NCBI GenBank assembly: GCA_949825045.1
Contig: OX463807.1
Location: 14,471,501 to 14,535,500 of the forward strand
DNA length: 64,000 nt
Direction of reading: 5' to 3'
DNA from: Argyresthia goedartella
Taxonomy: Eukaryota > Arthropoda > Insecta > Lepidoptera > Argyresthiidae
A model generated the notes under the pieces. That model was not told the DNA's origin. It saw only the letters and a program-made list of their open reading frames with translations, and made no database searches. This document shows positions 42,720-52,817 of the stretch, piece after piece. Each line of letters starts with the position of its first letter. Position 1 is the first letter of the stretch. Position numbers and translations under genes: made by a program.

Positions 42720-43660
42720 AAATTTTGGAGAATGTCACTTCAGGTGCAGGCAGGGAGTTTTTCGGAGATATAAACCTCACATTTATTGAAGTTTAGTGTG
42801 AGGCCTATCTCACAGAAACGCCGTTTGATGGTGTTAAGGTCGTTTAAGACTGAAAGGGCCGTTCCTCTCAGCGTACCGTCGTCAAGGTACCATAAGTTGA
42901 GTTCTGAAGTTAGCTGGGTAATGGTGGGGTGGATCACGAGGCTTACAATTACGGGCCCTAAGGGGATCTCCCTGCTGGCATCCGACGCTCGACGCAATTT
43001 TATGTTCGCCAAACATTAATTTAGAATGTGTGCCGTAGCACTGCGTTAGGTATTCTGAAATTTCCGGAAGTTCGTTTTAGATTTGCTGCAAAAGCGTACT
43101 TCGATTAATCGAGTTAAAAGCATTCCTTACGTCTAGTTTTAGTAAGACTTCGAAATTTGAATTTTCCAGAAAAGTGCGTGTGGCGTGCACTGCGGCCTCA
43201 CATCCGCCCCTGACGCCGAAACCAAGGGTTTGAACTTGTCTGTTAGGCGGGTATGAAACTCGTGGCCGTAGAGAGCTCCCTACTGCTATTGGAGGAATGC
43301 CGCCATCTGTTTTTTTGTGCTATTAGGTTAGCGCCGTATAAAATAGGAGCTATTTCACTACATATTTTACCTGATAGAATAAGGTTAATCAAAGTTCAAT
43401 CAAACAACTCAATCAAAGTTCAATCAACTCCTTAAGTAGAGATTCGCCGGCATCATCCAATAACTTAGGACTTTGAGATGCTGAAGAGTTATGACATCTA
43501 GACCGCCCGCAGAAAACCATTGTAAAAGGAAGGGATCGCTTGTAAAGTGGCAATTTCGGTAACTTGCAGGGGTTGCGTGGCGATAGCCGGCGGTGCAGGA
43601 AATGCACCGGTGTGGAGGGTGACGGATGCTTGTCTTTAAGGGCGGCGAGCACTTTTTCAA
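42720..43660 (-). pseudogene. Reverse transcriptase fragment of YLDDG type, family unresolved
   Basis: From 43660 down the minus strand encodes ICSEIAPILYGANLIA, then KLDVRNAFNSINR (palm Asp), then VGCQQGDPLGPVIVSL, then LNLWYLDDGTL with the catalytic Asp pair, and GLTLNFNKCEVYI. Two or three frame changes and a stop occur. The GCQQGDPLGP and YLDDG forms and the preceding GGI-PIAVGSSLR-like block set it apart from the YADD and FADD LINE RTs elsewhere in the window. No endonuclease, LTR or ORF1 was found next to it. I recognise the motif set from unplaced arthropod RT sequences but cannot name the clade. Confidence 0.7.
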
Positions 43661-44058
43661 AGCGAGAAGCTAAGGTGTCGCTGGAAAATAAAAGTTTGGT
43701 GGCAATTCTTATGTTGTCGTCCGAAATTTTGCTCTATATTGCTCTAATTTAAGTTGGTGTTGCAATTATCCCTGAAAGACGGCATCGAGAGATCTGCTGG
43801 GAAGTCGGGGTGAAGAACATTGTCTTTGATGATAGCGATTAGGGTTCGTTTAGTAGTTTAGTTTAAAACCAAGTAGTTATTTAAAAGAATGAAAGCGGGC
43901 CAGCTAACTCCGCAAGTTTCTTCATATGTAATGTAATGTTTCAACCGACTGTATTACACATTGTATCCTTTTTTAAAAAGGCCTATTACAAATATATTTA
44001 CAAAATTCTCGCAGCATCAGGGGGAAGACGTCGGCGTTCGTACATGGTTTACTTATGA
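43661..44058. other. Unassigned stretch
   Basis: The first part may encode the upstream arm of the YLDDG RT; the rest is AT-rich. A 21-bp near-tandem repeat of AATCAAAGTTCAATCAA type lies just below, at 43390-43430. Confidence 0.3.
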
Positions 44059-45958
44059 ATGCATATGATTTGTTGGTATTTGCGAAACGAACTTAATGGC
44101 GTGTTCGACTCAGAGGTAAGCGAGCCTCGCTATGATGTCCACCGAGCGGACCGCAATGTATTGGGGGGTGGGGGCGTGGGCGGACGACGCCCAGCGAGTT
44201 ACTCAGGCGGGGGAGTGATGCTGCTCATGCGGCACGAGCTGGATCGAGAACATAACGTTCTCGTTGATGGTATTTCTGCTTATATCCGCCAATGTTGCCC
44301 GGACGATCATTACCTTCAGCTTAGTGAGATCAACTTACCCGAAATTTCATGGAGATTGCATTCTTGTGGTTTTGGTTTGAGCCCATTCGGTACTATAAAT
44401 GACAGTCAGCAGCAGCTGGTCGACGAAATTTCTCTAGAAGGCTGGACCCAATATAATAATGTATTGAATGGTGATAACAGATCGTTGGAACTAGTTTTTA
44501 GCGATTGCGATGCGACTGTGGTACGAGGGACCCATTCACTCGCTCCGCGAAGATATCCCTCATCATCCGCCCTTGAGATTTAACTCCCTAACCTAGGCAT
44601 GCAACTATTGCGTACTCCTTCCATTAAGATTTATAATTTTAAAAAGGCTAATTATTCAATGATACGTGATAAACTTGTAGGAGAGGATTGCTTTTCAATT
44701 TTAAGCATATGCCTGTGCTGGACAACTTTTATAGCACTCTGCACTCAGTAATTGAAAAACACGTACCATTTATTTTTGGAAATCTCGAGGGTTACCCGGT
44801 CTGGTTCTCTAAATTGCTAATAAATATGTCAGCAGAAAAAGCAAAATTTCATAAAAAATTGAAACGATCAGGTAATCCTCGTGATTACGACAGCTTTTCA
44901 CTGCTCAGGAGACGTCATAACAGGTTACTGCGGCAGTGCTGGAATACAAACATTCATAGAACAAGAGATGCTTTTGTCAGCGACCCTAAACAGTTTTGGC
45001 GCTTTGCTAAGGGCCTCCGCCGCGACCATGGACTTGCAGAATAGATATCATATGGCGCTAAAACTGCCAATGGTGGTTAAAAGACTTGTGAAGTATTTTT
45101 AGACAATTTTTTGTCCGTATATGTTGACCCAAACAACCGCTTATTGCCTGTTTATGCTTCTTTGTCTGATTTGAGCTGTGCGGACTCCATTTAGCTGTCA
45201 AGCAGCTTTGTCCTTAAATACCTCAAGGGCATTGACACGAATAAGGGTGCAGGCCAAGACAAAATACCGCCCGTTTTTATTAGACAGTGTGCCGATGTGC
45301 CGATCAGCTCCCTGCCCTAATGTGTACACTCCTCCGCAGATAACTCAACGAGCAGTGCTTTCCTACTCACTGGAAAAAGGCTTTTATTGTACCCTTTCAG
45401 AAGGGTGGTCCTAAAAACAAGGCAGAACAGTACCGCCCGGTCTCAGTGCTGCCAGTTTTTGCTAAACTCCTTGAGCTTATAGTCCATGATCAGGTATACC
45501 CTATCATCTCTCGTAGCATTCCGCCAAATCAGCATGGTTTCATGAGGAAATGTTACACCACTTCCAACCTGGTTGAATTCGTGGGATCTGTTGCAGATTT
45601 CATGGACAAAAGGCATCATATCGACGCCGTGTATACCGAGTACTTCAAATATTTTGGAGTAATCGGCAACTCCAAAGTTCGGAGTTTAATTGGAGCAAAT
45701 CGGTGAACATGGTGATCTGCTCAGATGGTTCGAGTCTTACCTCCGTAATCGAAACCAAGTTGTCCGAATTGGGCCTCATCACTCGCGCTTTGCTCCCATT
45801 CCTTTCGGTGTTCCACAGGGTTCCCACCTGGGGCCACTGCTTTTCAATATCTGCTTGTTTTACCTATGTAAAACATAGGTAAAACAAGCAAAATCTGAAG
45901 CACGAGGCTATCCTCGTGCTTCAGATTTGCCTGTTATTCAATGTATGCTGATGACACA
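44059..45958 (+). pseudogene. Jockey-like LINE (family C) ORF2, 5' part
   Basis: 44059-44583 encodes an endonuclease with SEPRYDVHRADRN, YSGGGVMLL, INLPEISW and a TINDSQQQLVDEI stretch, though catalytic motifs are eroded. 44688-45044 is the linker (GYPVWFSKLL, LLRRRHNRLLRQC). 45420-45706 is RT fingers/palm (YRPVSVLPVFAKLLE, GFMRKCYTTSNL, VYTEYFKYFG with the palm Asp mutated to Glu). 45690-45878 is FGVPQGSHLGPLLF. MYADDT at 45942-45958 carries the catalytic pair. The gene is interrupted there by a 1.75-kb insertion and resumes at 47713. Confidence 0.75.
45852..45928. repeat. Two adjacent perfect hairpins inside the family C RT
   Basis: Hairpin 1: arms 45852-45869 and 45873-45890, 18 bp, 3-base loop. 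Hairpin 2: arms 45891-45907 and 45912-45928, 17 bp, 4-base loop. They touch end to end and lie between the GVPQGS and YADD motifs. Confidence 0.92.
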
Positions 45959-46019
45959 GCGAGAGATCGCGCGTGTCGCGGTGCTGTGTGGACGTGCGTA
46001 CGCTCACTTCTAATATTCT

Positions 46020-46265
46020 TTTGAAAAATTCGTGTCATTAAATTGTGATTGATGATTTTGCAAATTTTTTATTCCTTGTCGCACTTGGGTGCCTCTTATG
46101 GACTGTCTCCTCCCACTAGGCGGTCCTAGAGCGGGATATAGATTCCTCAAGTGTTGCGCCGCAAACAAAAGCTGGTGATTCGCTGTTAATCCTGCCGAGA
46201 TTTGAACCGCCGCCCGACTGTGCATCGGGTTTGCGAGGCGGGCGTGGTGCCGCTGGGCCATACGG
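46020..46265 (-). mobile_element. tRNA-derived SINE, second type
   Basis: The minus strand begins with a tRNA-like head: TGGCCCAGCGGC matches the A box at 11 of 12 positions, and GGTTCAAATCTC fits the B box. A body of about 150 bp follows, ending AT-rich near 46020. It differs in sequence from the SINE at 31416. No clear target-site duplication was found, so edges are approximate. Confidence 0.6.
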
Positions 46266-46985
46266 TGTGAGGACGACGAGACGAATTTACGCTTCGCTTA
46301 CTGCGTGGACGCCCACGAGTGCTACGCGAGAGTGCCACGCGCCGTAACGCATCTCCTGTGTGCTACGGGCTACGCCACATCGTGCATTCCTGAGCCGCGC
46401 TACGCTAAGGGTATACCTGTATTGTCGTCTGTGCCGTTCAAGATGCCCAACATACAGCGCTCTCCTCCACATACTCCTACAGTGCCTGTCACTACTCAGC
46501 TGCCACCGAAGGCCCAGATAACGGTGTCGTAACCAGACCTGGCGCAAACAAGGAAGCAGCAGGAGGTAAGCAATATTACGCTGCGTCGACCTCGACTCGG
46601 CCATAGCGATGACGCCGACCCGTTGCAAAGTTTGTTGCTGGAGGTGCGATTGTTGAAAGAAGAAATGCAAGGTATGCGTGATGAAATGCGTGAATTCAGA
46701 CGCGAAACAATGAATTCCGCTCAACGCTTGGTGCATGCAATCAGCGGATTGAAGAGGTGGAGCGGCGGGTCGATGATCTCGAGAAGAGGGTCACGGATGA
46801 AGTGGTGTCGAAGGTTTTGGAGTAAGCCATTACCAACCTTCAGATGGAGCTGAATGATCGGGACCAAGATATGCTGGCGAACGACCTACAGTTTAGCAAT
46901 GTCACGGAGGAGCGCGGCGAGAACCCTGTACACCTGGTGTCGTGTGCTGTCGGTGTTCGACAAGAAGAGGAGCACAATTTTGGTG
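46266..46985 (+). pseudogene. LINE ORF1 with coiled coil, truncated
   Basis: From about 46440 the frame reads PNIQRSPPHTPTVPV, a stop, then LLLEVRLLKEEMQGMRDEMR and, after a shift, RIEEVERRVDDLEKRV. These give regular Leu/Val heptads of a coiled coil. ANDLQFSNVTEERGENP follows, the start of the RRM-like block of ORF1 proteins in insect LINEs. The sequence ends at about 46985. ORF1p binds element RNA as a trimer. The 46287-46736 minus-strand frame is its shadow. Confidence 0.6.
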
Positions 46986-47034
46986 TTGCTAGATTTCATA
47001 TTATATTATATATCACATATTATTTCAGCCTTGT

Positions 47035-47387
47035 ATATATGTCGCAGGCAATTTGTTTGATTCTGCATTTTACAAACGGCGGTCGTCCGTTTACAAACGC
47101 GCGCTGCTATGTAATATGCCTAAGGCAAATTGACACTCCTTTATGTTTTAAGCATTTATTGTTGTTCTTACATGTTCAACCTAACCGAAGGGTAAAGGGG
47201 GCTTCGCTTCGCTCACCCCCTTTACCCTTCACCTAAGCTACCGCAGCGTTTTGCCCTGAGAATTTGCTATTTTAATTTCAATTTGTAATTTGCCTTCGTC
47301 ATATTACATAGCAGCGCGCGTTTGTAAACGGACGACGCCGTTTGTAAAATGTGGAATCTTACAATTTGCCTGCCACATATACACACC
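47035..47387. repeat. Fold-back element with about 95-bp inverted arms
   Basis: The arms 47035-47135 and about 47287-47387 are inverted copies with few differences, sharing TTTACAAACG and GCGCGCTGCTATGTAATATG blocks. The centre has a further hairpin at about 47188-47232 (GGGTAAAGGGGG with CCCCCTTTACCC). No coding content. A related core without these arms lies at 63230-63370. Confidence 0.85.
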
Positions 47388-47707
47388 GATCATAGTTTAT
47401 TCAAATATTAGTAATATTATATAAGTATTGTACGCACACTACACGGCAATTATGGCACGTGCGGTCACTACCTGGCACTAACTGAAAATCAGCGCTGAGG
47501 GCCTCCACCCCCAGCACAATGCTGAGTTAGTGCCTTTTGCACAGCAAGGACACACCGTGACCCTGGCCAATAATTGTTTACAATTAGTTGTGTTTTTAGA
47601 TGTTTTGTTTTGTTTATTTTACTTTTTTGTTTTGTCCTACTGTAAGGTGTGTTTTTTGTGTGTAATAAATGTCTTTCTTTCTTTTCTTTCTCTTTCTTTC
47701 TTTCTTC
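47388..47707 (+). repeat. 3' UTR and TTTC-rich tail of the inserted LINE
   Basis: An inverted pair (GCACTAAC near 47475 and GTTAGTGC near 47526) precedes AATAAA at about 47665 and a TTTC-type microsatellite at 47668-47706, which is the insert's 3' end. Confidence 0.6.
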
Positions 47708-47712
47708 ACACA

Positions 47713-47994
47713 AAGATTTTTCTTCCAATATTTGACATATCTGATTGTCACAGGCTCCAAGAAGACCTTGATCGTCTTTGCGAGTACTGCCGTCTTAATA
47801 GTTTGGACCTGAATCCTAAAAAATGACAATCGATCACGTTCTCCAGGATGTGTTCTAACTTGTACCACCAATGTATATTAAATTATCACCCCATCGAACG
47901 TGTCACTGAGGTGAGGGATCTCGGGATCATATTAGACTCAAAACTTACATTTGTATCTCATTATGATGATATCGTCACCAGAGCTTTTAAGATG
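47713..47994 (+). pseudogene. Family C LINE ORF2, continuation of RT
   Basis: The frame reads KIFLPIFDISDCHRLQEDL, then CEYCRLNSLDLNPKK, a stop, then VTEVRDLGIILDSKLTFVSH. This is the segment that follows YADDT in Jockey-like RTs, and it continues the gene interrupted at 45958. The copy ends at about 47994 where a BEL LTR begins. Confidence 0.8.
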
Positions 47995-48240
47995 TGTACG
48001 AGCTAACACGTACATGAGCAGAATTAGCATTTATATAAATTCAGTCAATTTTGCACTTCTTGTAATTTCCTACATTTTAGGTCAGTTCGTGTATAGCCAT
48101 CAAGCGAGCGTCGCGTTCTCACTCTCATTTACTCACTACATCATCCATCCTACTTCTACCAGTCTTTCAATAAAGTTTTACTATCAGTTTAATCAGTCTT
48201 TCAGTCATATCAGTCTCATAGCTCCGGACACCCCGGAACA
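47995..48240 (+). repeat. 5' LTR of the env-bearing BEL element
   Basis: Starts TGTACGAGC and ends CCCCGGAACA just before a BEL primer-binding site. It contains AATAAA near 48170 and TCAGTC-type short repeats. Only one LTR is present, so the left edge is provisional. Confidence 0.6.
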
Positions 48241-48259
48241 TTGGTCCTTCGAACCGCGG
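48241..48259 (+). promoter_or_regulatory. BEL primer-binding site
   Basis: TTGGTCCTTCGAACCGCGG directly follows the LTR and matches the usual BEL primer-binding form; compare the related site at 39162-39180. Confidence 0.75.
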
Positions 48260-48632
48260 AAAAGCGGGATCTGAGCCCGTGTCCATGTCGTGTAGACGTT
48301 ATTCGTGTCACCATTTCCGCTTGCCGTGAAACAAACTTAGTGCCGCTACGGTGTGGACAGTCTACTGCAGAATTTCAGCTGTGCTATCAAGTGTCACAGT
48401 GACTATCAGTGATCAAGGATTGTAGTGAAATTGAACACAGAGTTCATTCATCAAGTATCAGCAGAGTTGGCCTGGGTAACGTGTTCCCGCTAGCCAAGAA
48501 TCAAGAGTCCAGCAGCATCAGGAGCGTTGGCCTAGGTGTCGAGTCCCAGCCAGCCGCTTACTAGCAGTCCAGCAACAATCAAGTAGTACCAGCAGATCAA
48601 GTAAGATCTTTCCGTTTTACATACCTACATTA
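48260..48632 (+). other. BEL leader (5' UTR)
   Basis: Non-coding sequence between primer-binding site and gag. It contains an imperfect duplication (GAGCGTTGGCCTAGGT-like at about 48520 and AGAGTTGGCCTGGGTA-like at about 48462). Confidence 0.5.
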
Positions 48633-50250
48633 TGGCTTCTGTCAACGAAATCAGTGCTGCTCAGCAGCAACTAGCTCAAGCAATCGAATCAGTTTTTATC
48701 AATTTCATAAAGGATAGTGCGGATAGAAAAGTATCGGGCTATTTTGAGAAGAAAATAAACCTTTTGGATAGCCATTGATATGAATATTAACGCAATTTTA
48801 ATAAAATGTCTGCCATAGACATGGAGCCAGGAGTGAAGCAGTATATTATGAACGATAGGGAGGCAGTGCTTGAAAGATATACCAAAATCAGAGAGTATAT
48901 TCTGGCTCAACAAACTTTGGACAAAGAGATCGGAAACGCCTGTTATCAAGCCAGCTAGTTTTGTAGTCCAGCCTCCGGCGTTTGGAGTCCCGGCGGGGGC
49001 GAGTAGCAGTGACCACCCGCTGGTTTCTAGCGCAACAGCAAGCAAGACTGAAGAGATGCTGAGGAAACAACAGAGCAATTTCAGGGTTTTCCATGGTACC
49101 TTATCAGCTATTAGTATGGATGCAGTTTCCGAAAAGTGGGAGTCAGACGATCTTCTTAGCACCGTACAGTCCCGCTGGGGTACAATTGATAAATTGCACT
49201 GGGAGTTAGACAGCGATTTAAATGGCTCTAATAAAGATTACGAAGATGCTTACTACAGTTACGAAGAGAAATACGAGGCTATCAAGAGAGCCACAAACAA
49301 GAAGATGTGGTCCGTTTCTCACATCGGGAAAACGACCCCTAAAATCGATTTACCTATTTTTTCCGGAAATTACAACAGTTGGATTTCATTCAAAGACTTA
49401 TTCGGTGAAACTATCCATAAAATCCCTTCTATGTCGAATGCTCAGAAAATGCAATATTTAAAATCAAAACATAGGTAGTTACAACAGATATAACATTACG
49501 TGTTAACAAAATTGACTTGTACCCACTAACGGCCAAGTCCCACAACATTAACTTTAATAATAAAGAAATCGCAGTAAAGAACCTTAGACTTGGCATCTTC
49601 GATTATCCTAGTTTTTATAGTTTTCTCTTTATGTGGCCCATAAACCCTAACTCTGTACCAAATTTCAGCTCTCTGAGTTAATGGGAAGTACTAGTTCTAT
49701 TCTGATGATCATGAGTGAGTGTCATAAATGCGAAACTTTGCTTTCGCTTAACTTCGGAACTAAATGACCTACAGACTTGAAATTTTGGATTTTAAGTATA
49801 TGATTATAGCTTACTGGATGACGAAAATTTATGCGTTCTGGTCTTATCCTTAAGTTCTCAAATAGGGGCCTGAAAAAGCGGCGAAATGGTTCCAGTAAAG
49901 GATGGTACGGCAGTGTTTGTTTCGCGCTCGACTTGGCGGGGGCACTGCCGTGCCCCCCGATACAGCACTTGCACATCAATTCTGAGAATTATGACACTTG
50001 TTGGGACATACTAAATCAAGGCTACAATAATGAAAAATTAATTTTTAACTCGCATATGCAAATCATTATGAATTTCCCGGTTATGCAACAGAAATAAGTC
50101 GCTCAAATAAAACGATTGCACGACACACCTCTCGAATGCCTTAACGCTATGAAAAATATGGGAATCGATATCAGTACATGGGATCCTATGATAGTCTATC
50201 TCTTGTCACAGAAATTGGATACAGAGACCTATACCGACTACGTAGACGTA
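48633..50250 (+). pseudogene. BEL gag with internal insertion
   Basis: The start ATG is at 48633 (MASVNEISAAQQQLAQAIES). Two shifts lead to 48870-49478, which has RWGTIDKLHWEL and the DUF1759-type motif LPIFSGNYNSWISFKDLF. An insertion follows (49474-49955). Gag resumes at 49960 with HLHINSENYDTCWDIL and NNEKLIFNSHMQ, and runs to about 50250 where a hAT element interrupts it. The protein would form the particle shell. Confidence 0.8.
49474..49955 (+). repeat. Unclassified repeat inserted in BEL gag
   Basis: Non-coding, about 480 bp, ending in a strong GC hairpin (GGGGGCAC and GTGCCCCC around TGCC, near 49937-49956). About 24 bp of gag are missing at the junction. Text such as CAAATTTCAGCTCTCTGAGT is familiar from lepidopteran repeats but I cannot name the family. 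A Helitron is possible; the CTRR end was not seen. Confidence 0.5.
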
Positions 50251-52188
50251 GAGTACCGGATTTAGAGGTTTGGAGGCCTCGGGGCAACAAAGGAGTGGAG
50301 GCCCCTACCCTGGTCCCAAATTATTTTCCAAATAAAATGGACAATTTTTTTTCAGTAGTTTTATAAATAATTTATTGTGAAACCAAGTGTAGATTATTTT
50401 ATTATTTAACAAATATGTAAATATGATCGACAACAAGAATTATCTGAAATAAAATTTTAGAGTTAATTAACGGAACCTTCCCAGCTTCTTTCGCCGGAAA
50501 ATGGTTGATGATTTCGCTGAAATCCAGATCCCGAAGTAAATCACTTTCAATGCTCAGGCGAGAAAGTTTTGATAGATGATTTTGTCCCATCGTGGTTCGA
50601 AGCCTATTTTTAATAATTTTTATGTTTGAAAATGAGCGCTCTCCAGTGCCATTTGATATCATCAAAACCAAATCAATTCTCAATGCAATTTTAGGTTTGG
50701 GAATGTAGCTCTGAAATTTTGATCTTCGAGAATTTGGTAGTAAAATAGTTCCGGAGATTGGCCTTTTCCGTAATCCTTTTTGTATGAGTCGATCAAAGAC
50801 ACAAATTGAACCAACTCATTACCAAGACTAGGTAGGTTTATCATCCTGATAAACTTTCACCAATGCCTCTGCTGTAGTGTGCAAATTTTCAGCATCCATC
50901 TTCTCGATGTGATTAAGAAATCCAAATCTTGAACGTACAGCGTCATAGGCTTGCAATCTTTTGGTAAGAGAAACACATAGCTGGGATAAAGGCGGATCCC
51001 TTGCATTTCTCCTTTGGTGACAGATTTGCGTCGTGCCGTTTCCCACAATCGAGCGGATTCAACCTCACGTTTCTCGTTCTGGTCCTGGTGCATGATTGTA
51101 TGTATTCGTCAGTCTGAGATATTTTTTTTGGTAGCTTCCTCGTATTCATCAAAATCGTTTATTTTGGATTCCACGAATGATTTCAATGATCCTCGCACTG
51201 CCGATACAACAATCATTTTCGGGTCTTGCAACACCTTGTTTGTAGAGTTGAATCGCTCCCAGAAGTCGTTCCAAAAGATTGCGAAAAAAGTGGTTTCGAG
51301 ACCACTCATCTTCTGTAGAAGGTGCGCTGCTGCATTCCTCGCGATGTCTTTTTGCTCTTTATCGGAAGATATGCTTAGAGCTTCTTCGATTTCCAAATAA
51401 CCGTCGACTAAGGCTTTCGTAGCTTCAGCTCGACAAGACCACCAAGAGTGTCACTAAGCTTTTTCAAGACGTAAAACTACCCGTTATTTTTCTTCGAGAA
51501 TTTCTCAATTAGAGTTCCGTATCGTTCTGTACTTGATGTGAAAAAGGTATTTAAATTTGGAAAGAATTGAACAGCCAGCTGATCGACAAGAGTTGACAGC
51601 TGCCTTTCCAACTAAATTAAGAGAATGACCAAAACATGGTACAAACGCCGATAGATGATTTTTCTCCAAAATAAGAGCCTGAAACCCTTTGTATTTCCCA
51701 CTCATATTTGCAGCATTTTCGTACGATTGGCCGCGGCAATCCAAATGTCTATTTGATGGTAACCTAAAAATTTGAGTAGAGCGTTTGCTGTGGCTTCGCC
51801 AGTATGACCGCAGTTTGGTAAAAAGGTGAGAAATCTTTGTTTTGGCGTCGATCCTTCCATATAGGTATATCAAACAACTATAGTTAGTTGATCTATGCGA
51901 GATTCTTCGGGAGTAGAGTCCACTGATACAGAATAATATTTGTTTTTTTTTATCCTGCATACTATTTCAGTTAGTACTTTATCACCCATAGAACTGATCA
52001 GATCTTGTTTGTATAAAGTAGGTCCTGTAGGTAAAAGTAAAACGCGAAAAATATATCAAAGGAAAAGTAGTTTACTAGTATTTACTAGTCTGAATTATAT
52101 ATTTTTTCTGAAGTCTATTGTGGGAGCCCCTCTTTTGTGGAGATCCCGGGGCTGTAGCCCCAGTTGCCCTCTCCTAAATCCGGCCCTG
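50251..52188 (-). mobile_element. hAT transposon (DUF4371/ZMYM1-like transposase), degenerate
   Basis: The right end on the minus strand reads CAGGGCCGGATTTAGG, a hAT-like TIR; the left end has CCGGATTTAG at 50257-50266 with altered outer bases. The coding frames are all minus strand. An 8-bp duplication could not be confirmed, so the left end is probably eroded. Confidence 0.7.
50402..51960 (-). pseudogene. hAT-family transposase remnant
   Basis: Reading down the minus strand: 51505-51960 has CRGQSYENAANMSGKYKG and FVPCFGHSLNLVGKAAV, the conserved core with a catalytic Asp position replaced in this copy. 51109-51396 has ETTFFAIFWNDFWERFN and SLKSFVESKIND. 50828-51093 is diverged. 50402-50683 has GERSFSNIKIIKNRLRTTMG and LSRLSIESDLLRDLDF, the C-terminal hAT dimerisation region. 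At least four shifts or stops occur. The plus-strand frames here are shadows. It would excise DNA and create 8-bp duplications. Confidence 0.75.
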
Positions 52189-52817
52189 AGAGTCTGCAAA
52201 CAACCCTAGGGATTCATGGATCTACATTTTTTATAGCAACAGGATTCCATGGATTACATGTAATAATCGGAACTTGAAATTGAACGTTGAAATTTACAAC
52301 TCTAGAAACATCGCGCAGAAAGCAGGATAATTCTACGCAAAAGAATCAAGTTACAGCTAAATATCAGTCTTCAAAATATAATAACTACAAAAATGCATTT
52401 ACTACAAACAGCAATGCAATTTCGCAATTGAAAAGCAACAACGGAAAAATCATGTCAGCCAAATACCATTGCGCATTGTGCAACAGAGACTAGCATGGAA
52501 TCAAGGTTTCTAGATATGCCTTCTTTCAACAGATTAAAGACAGTGAAGAGATTGAACATCTGCCCTAATTGTTTTTTTAAGCATGAAAATAATTGCATTT
52601 CGGAAAAAGTTTGTCGAGAATGTAGTCAAGTCCATAATAGTTTGTTAGACGAGGCGTTTGCGCAGTCCCTACATGCGCCGTCGGACGGGTGCGCACAAGT
52701 GGGTCACGCTGGGCGGTGACGATAAAAAGCTCTACCAAAGCCAATGCAAGCTCGTGAAGGAATAACAGAAGCAGTTAGGCAGAAGTATCGCTACAAAATT
52801 ACCTTTATGAAGTACTT
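52189..52817 (+). pseudogene. BEL gag nucleocapsid region
   Basis: After the hAT, 52287-52493 encodes TLETSRRKQDNSTQ and a Lys/Asn/Gln-rich stretch to KYHCALCN, the first knuckle. A shift then leads to 52495-52719 with LDMPSFNRLKTVKRLNICPNC, FFKHENNC and CRECSQVHNSLL. These Cys/His pairs are BEL-type zinc knuckles. The last 25 residues are frameshifted. It binds genomic RNA. Confidence 0.75.

Larger units (their letters stand above)
45959..47712 (+). mobile_element. Nested insertion in the family C LINE (ORF1-bearing element with SINE and fold-back element)
   Basis: The host ORF is interrupted after ACACA (45954-45958) and resumes after ACACA (47708-47712), a 5-bp target-site duplication. 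The insert holds, in order, a minus-strand SINE, a coiled-coil ORF1, a fold-back element, and a 3' UTR ending in a TTTC-rich tail. No RT is present, so the carrier is an internally deleted LINE. Removing the insert and one ACACA leaves the host RT in frame. Confidence 0.75.

Noticed and set aside
46287..46736. 149-codon minus-strand frame
   Set aside because: It overlaps the plus-strand LINE ORF1, which has a coherent coiled coil; the minus frame has no recognisable content.
47668..47706. TTTC tract as an independent microsatellite feature
   Set aside because: It sits at the 3' end of the inserted LINE and is followed by the target-site duplication, so it is the LINE tail.
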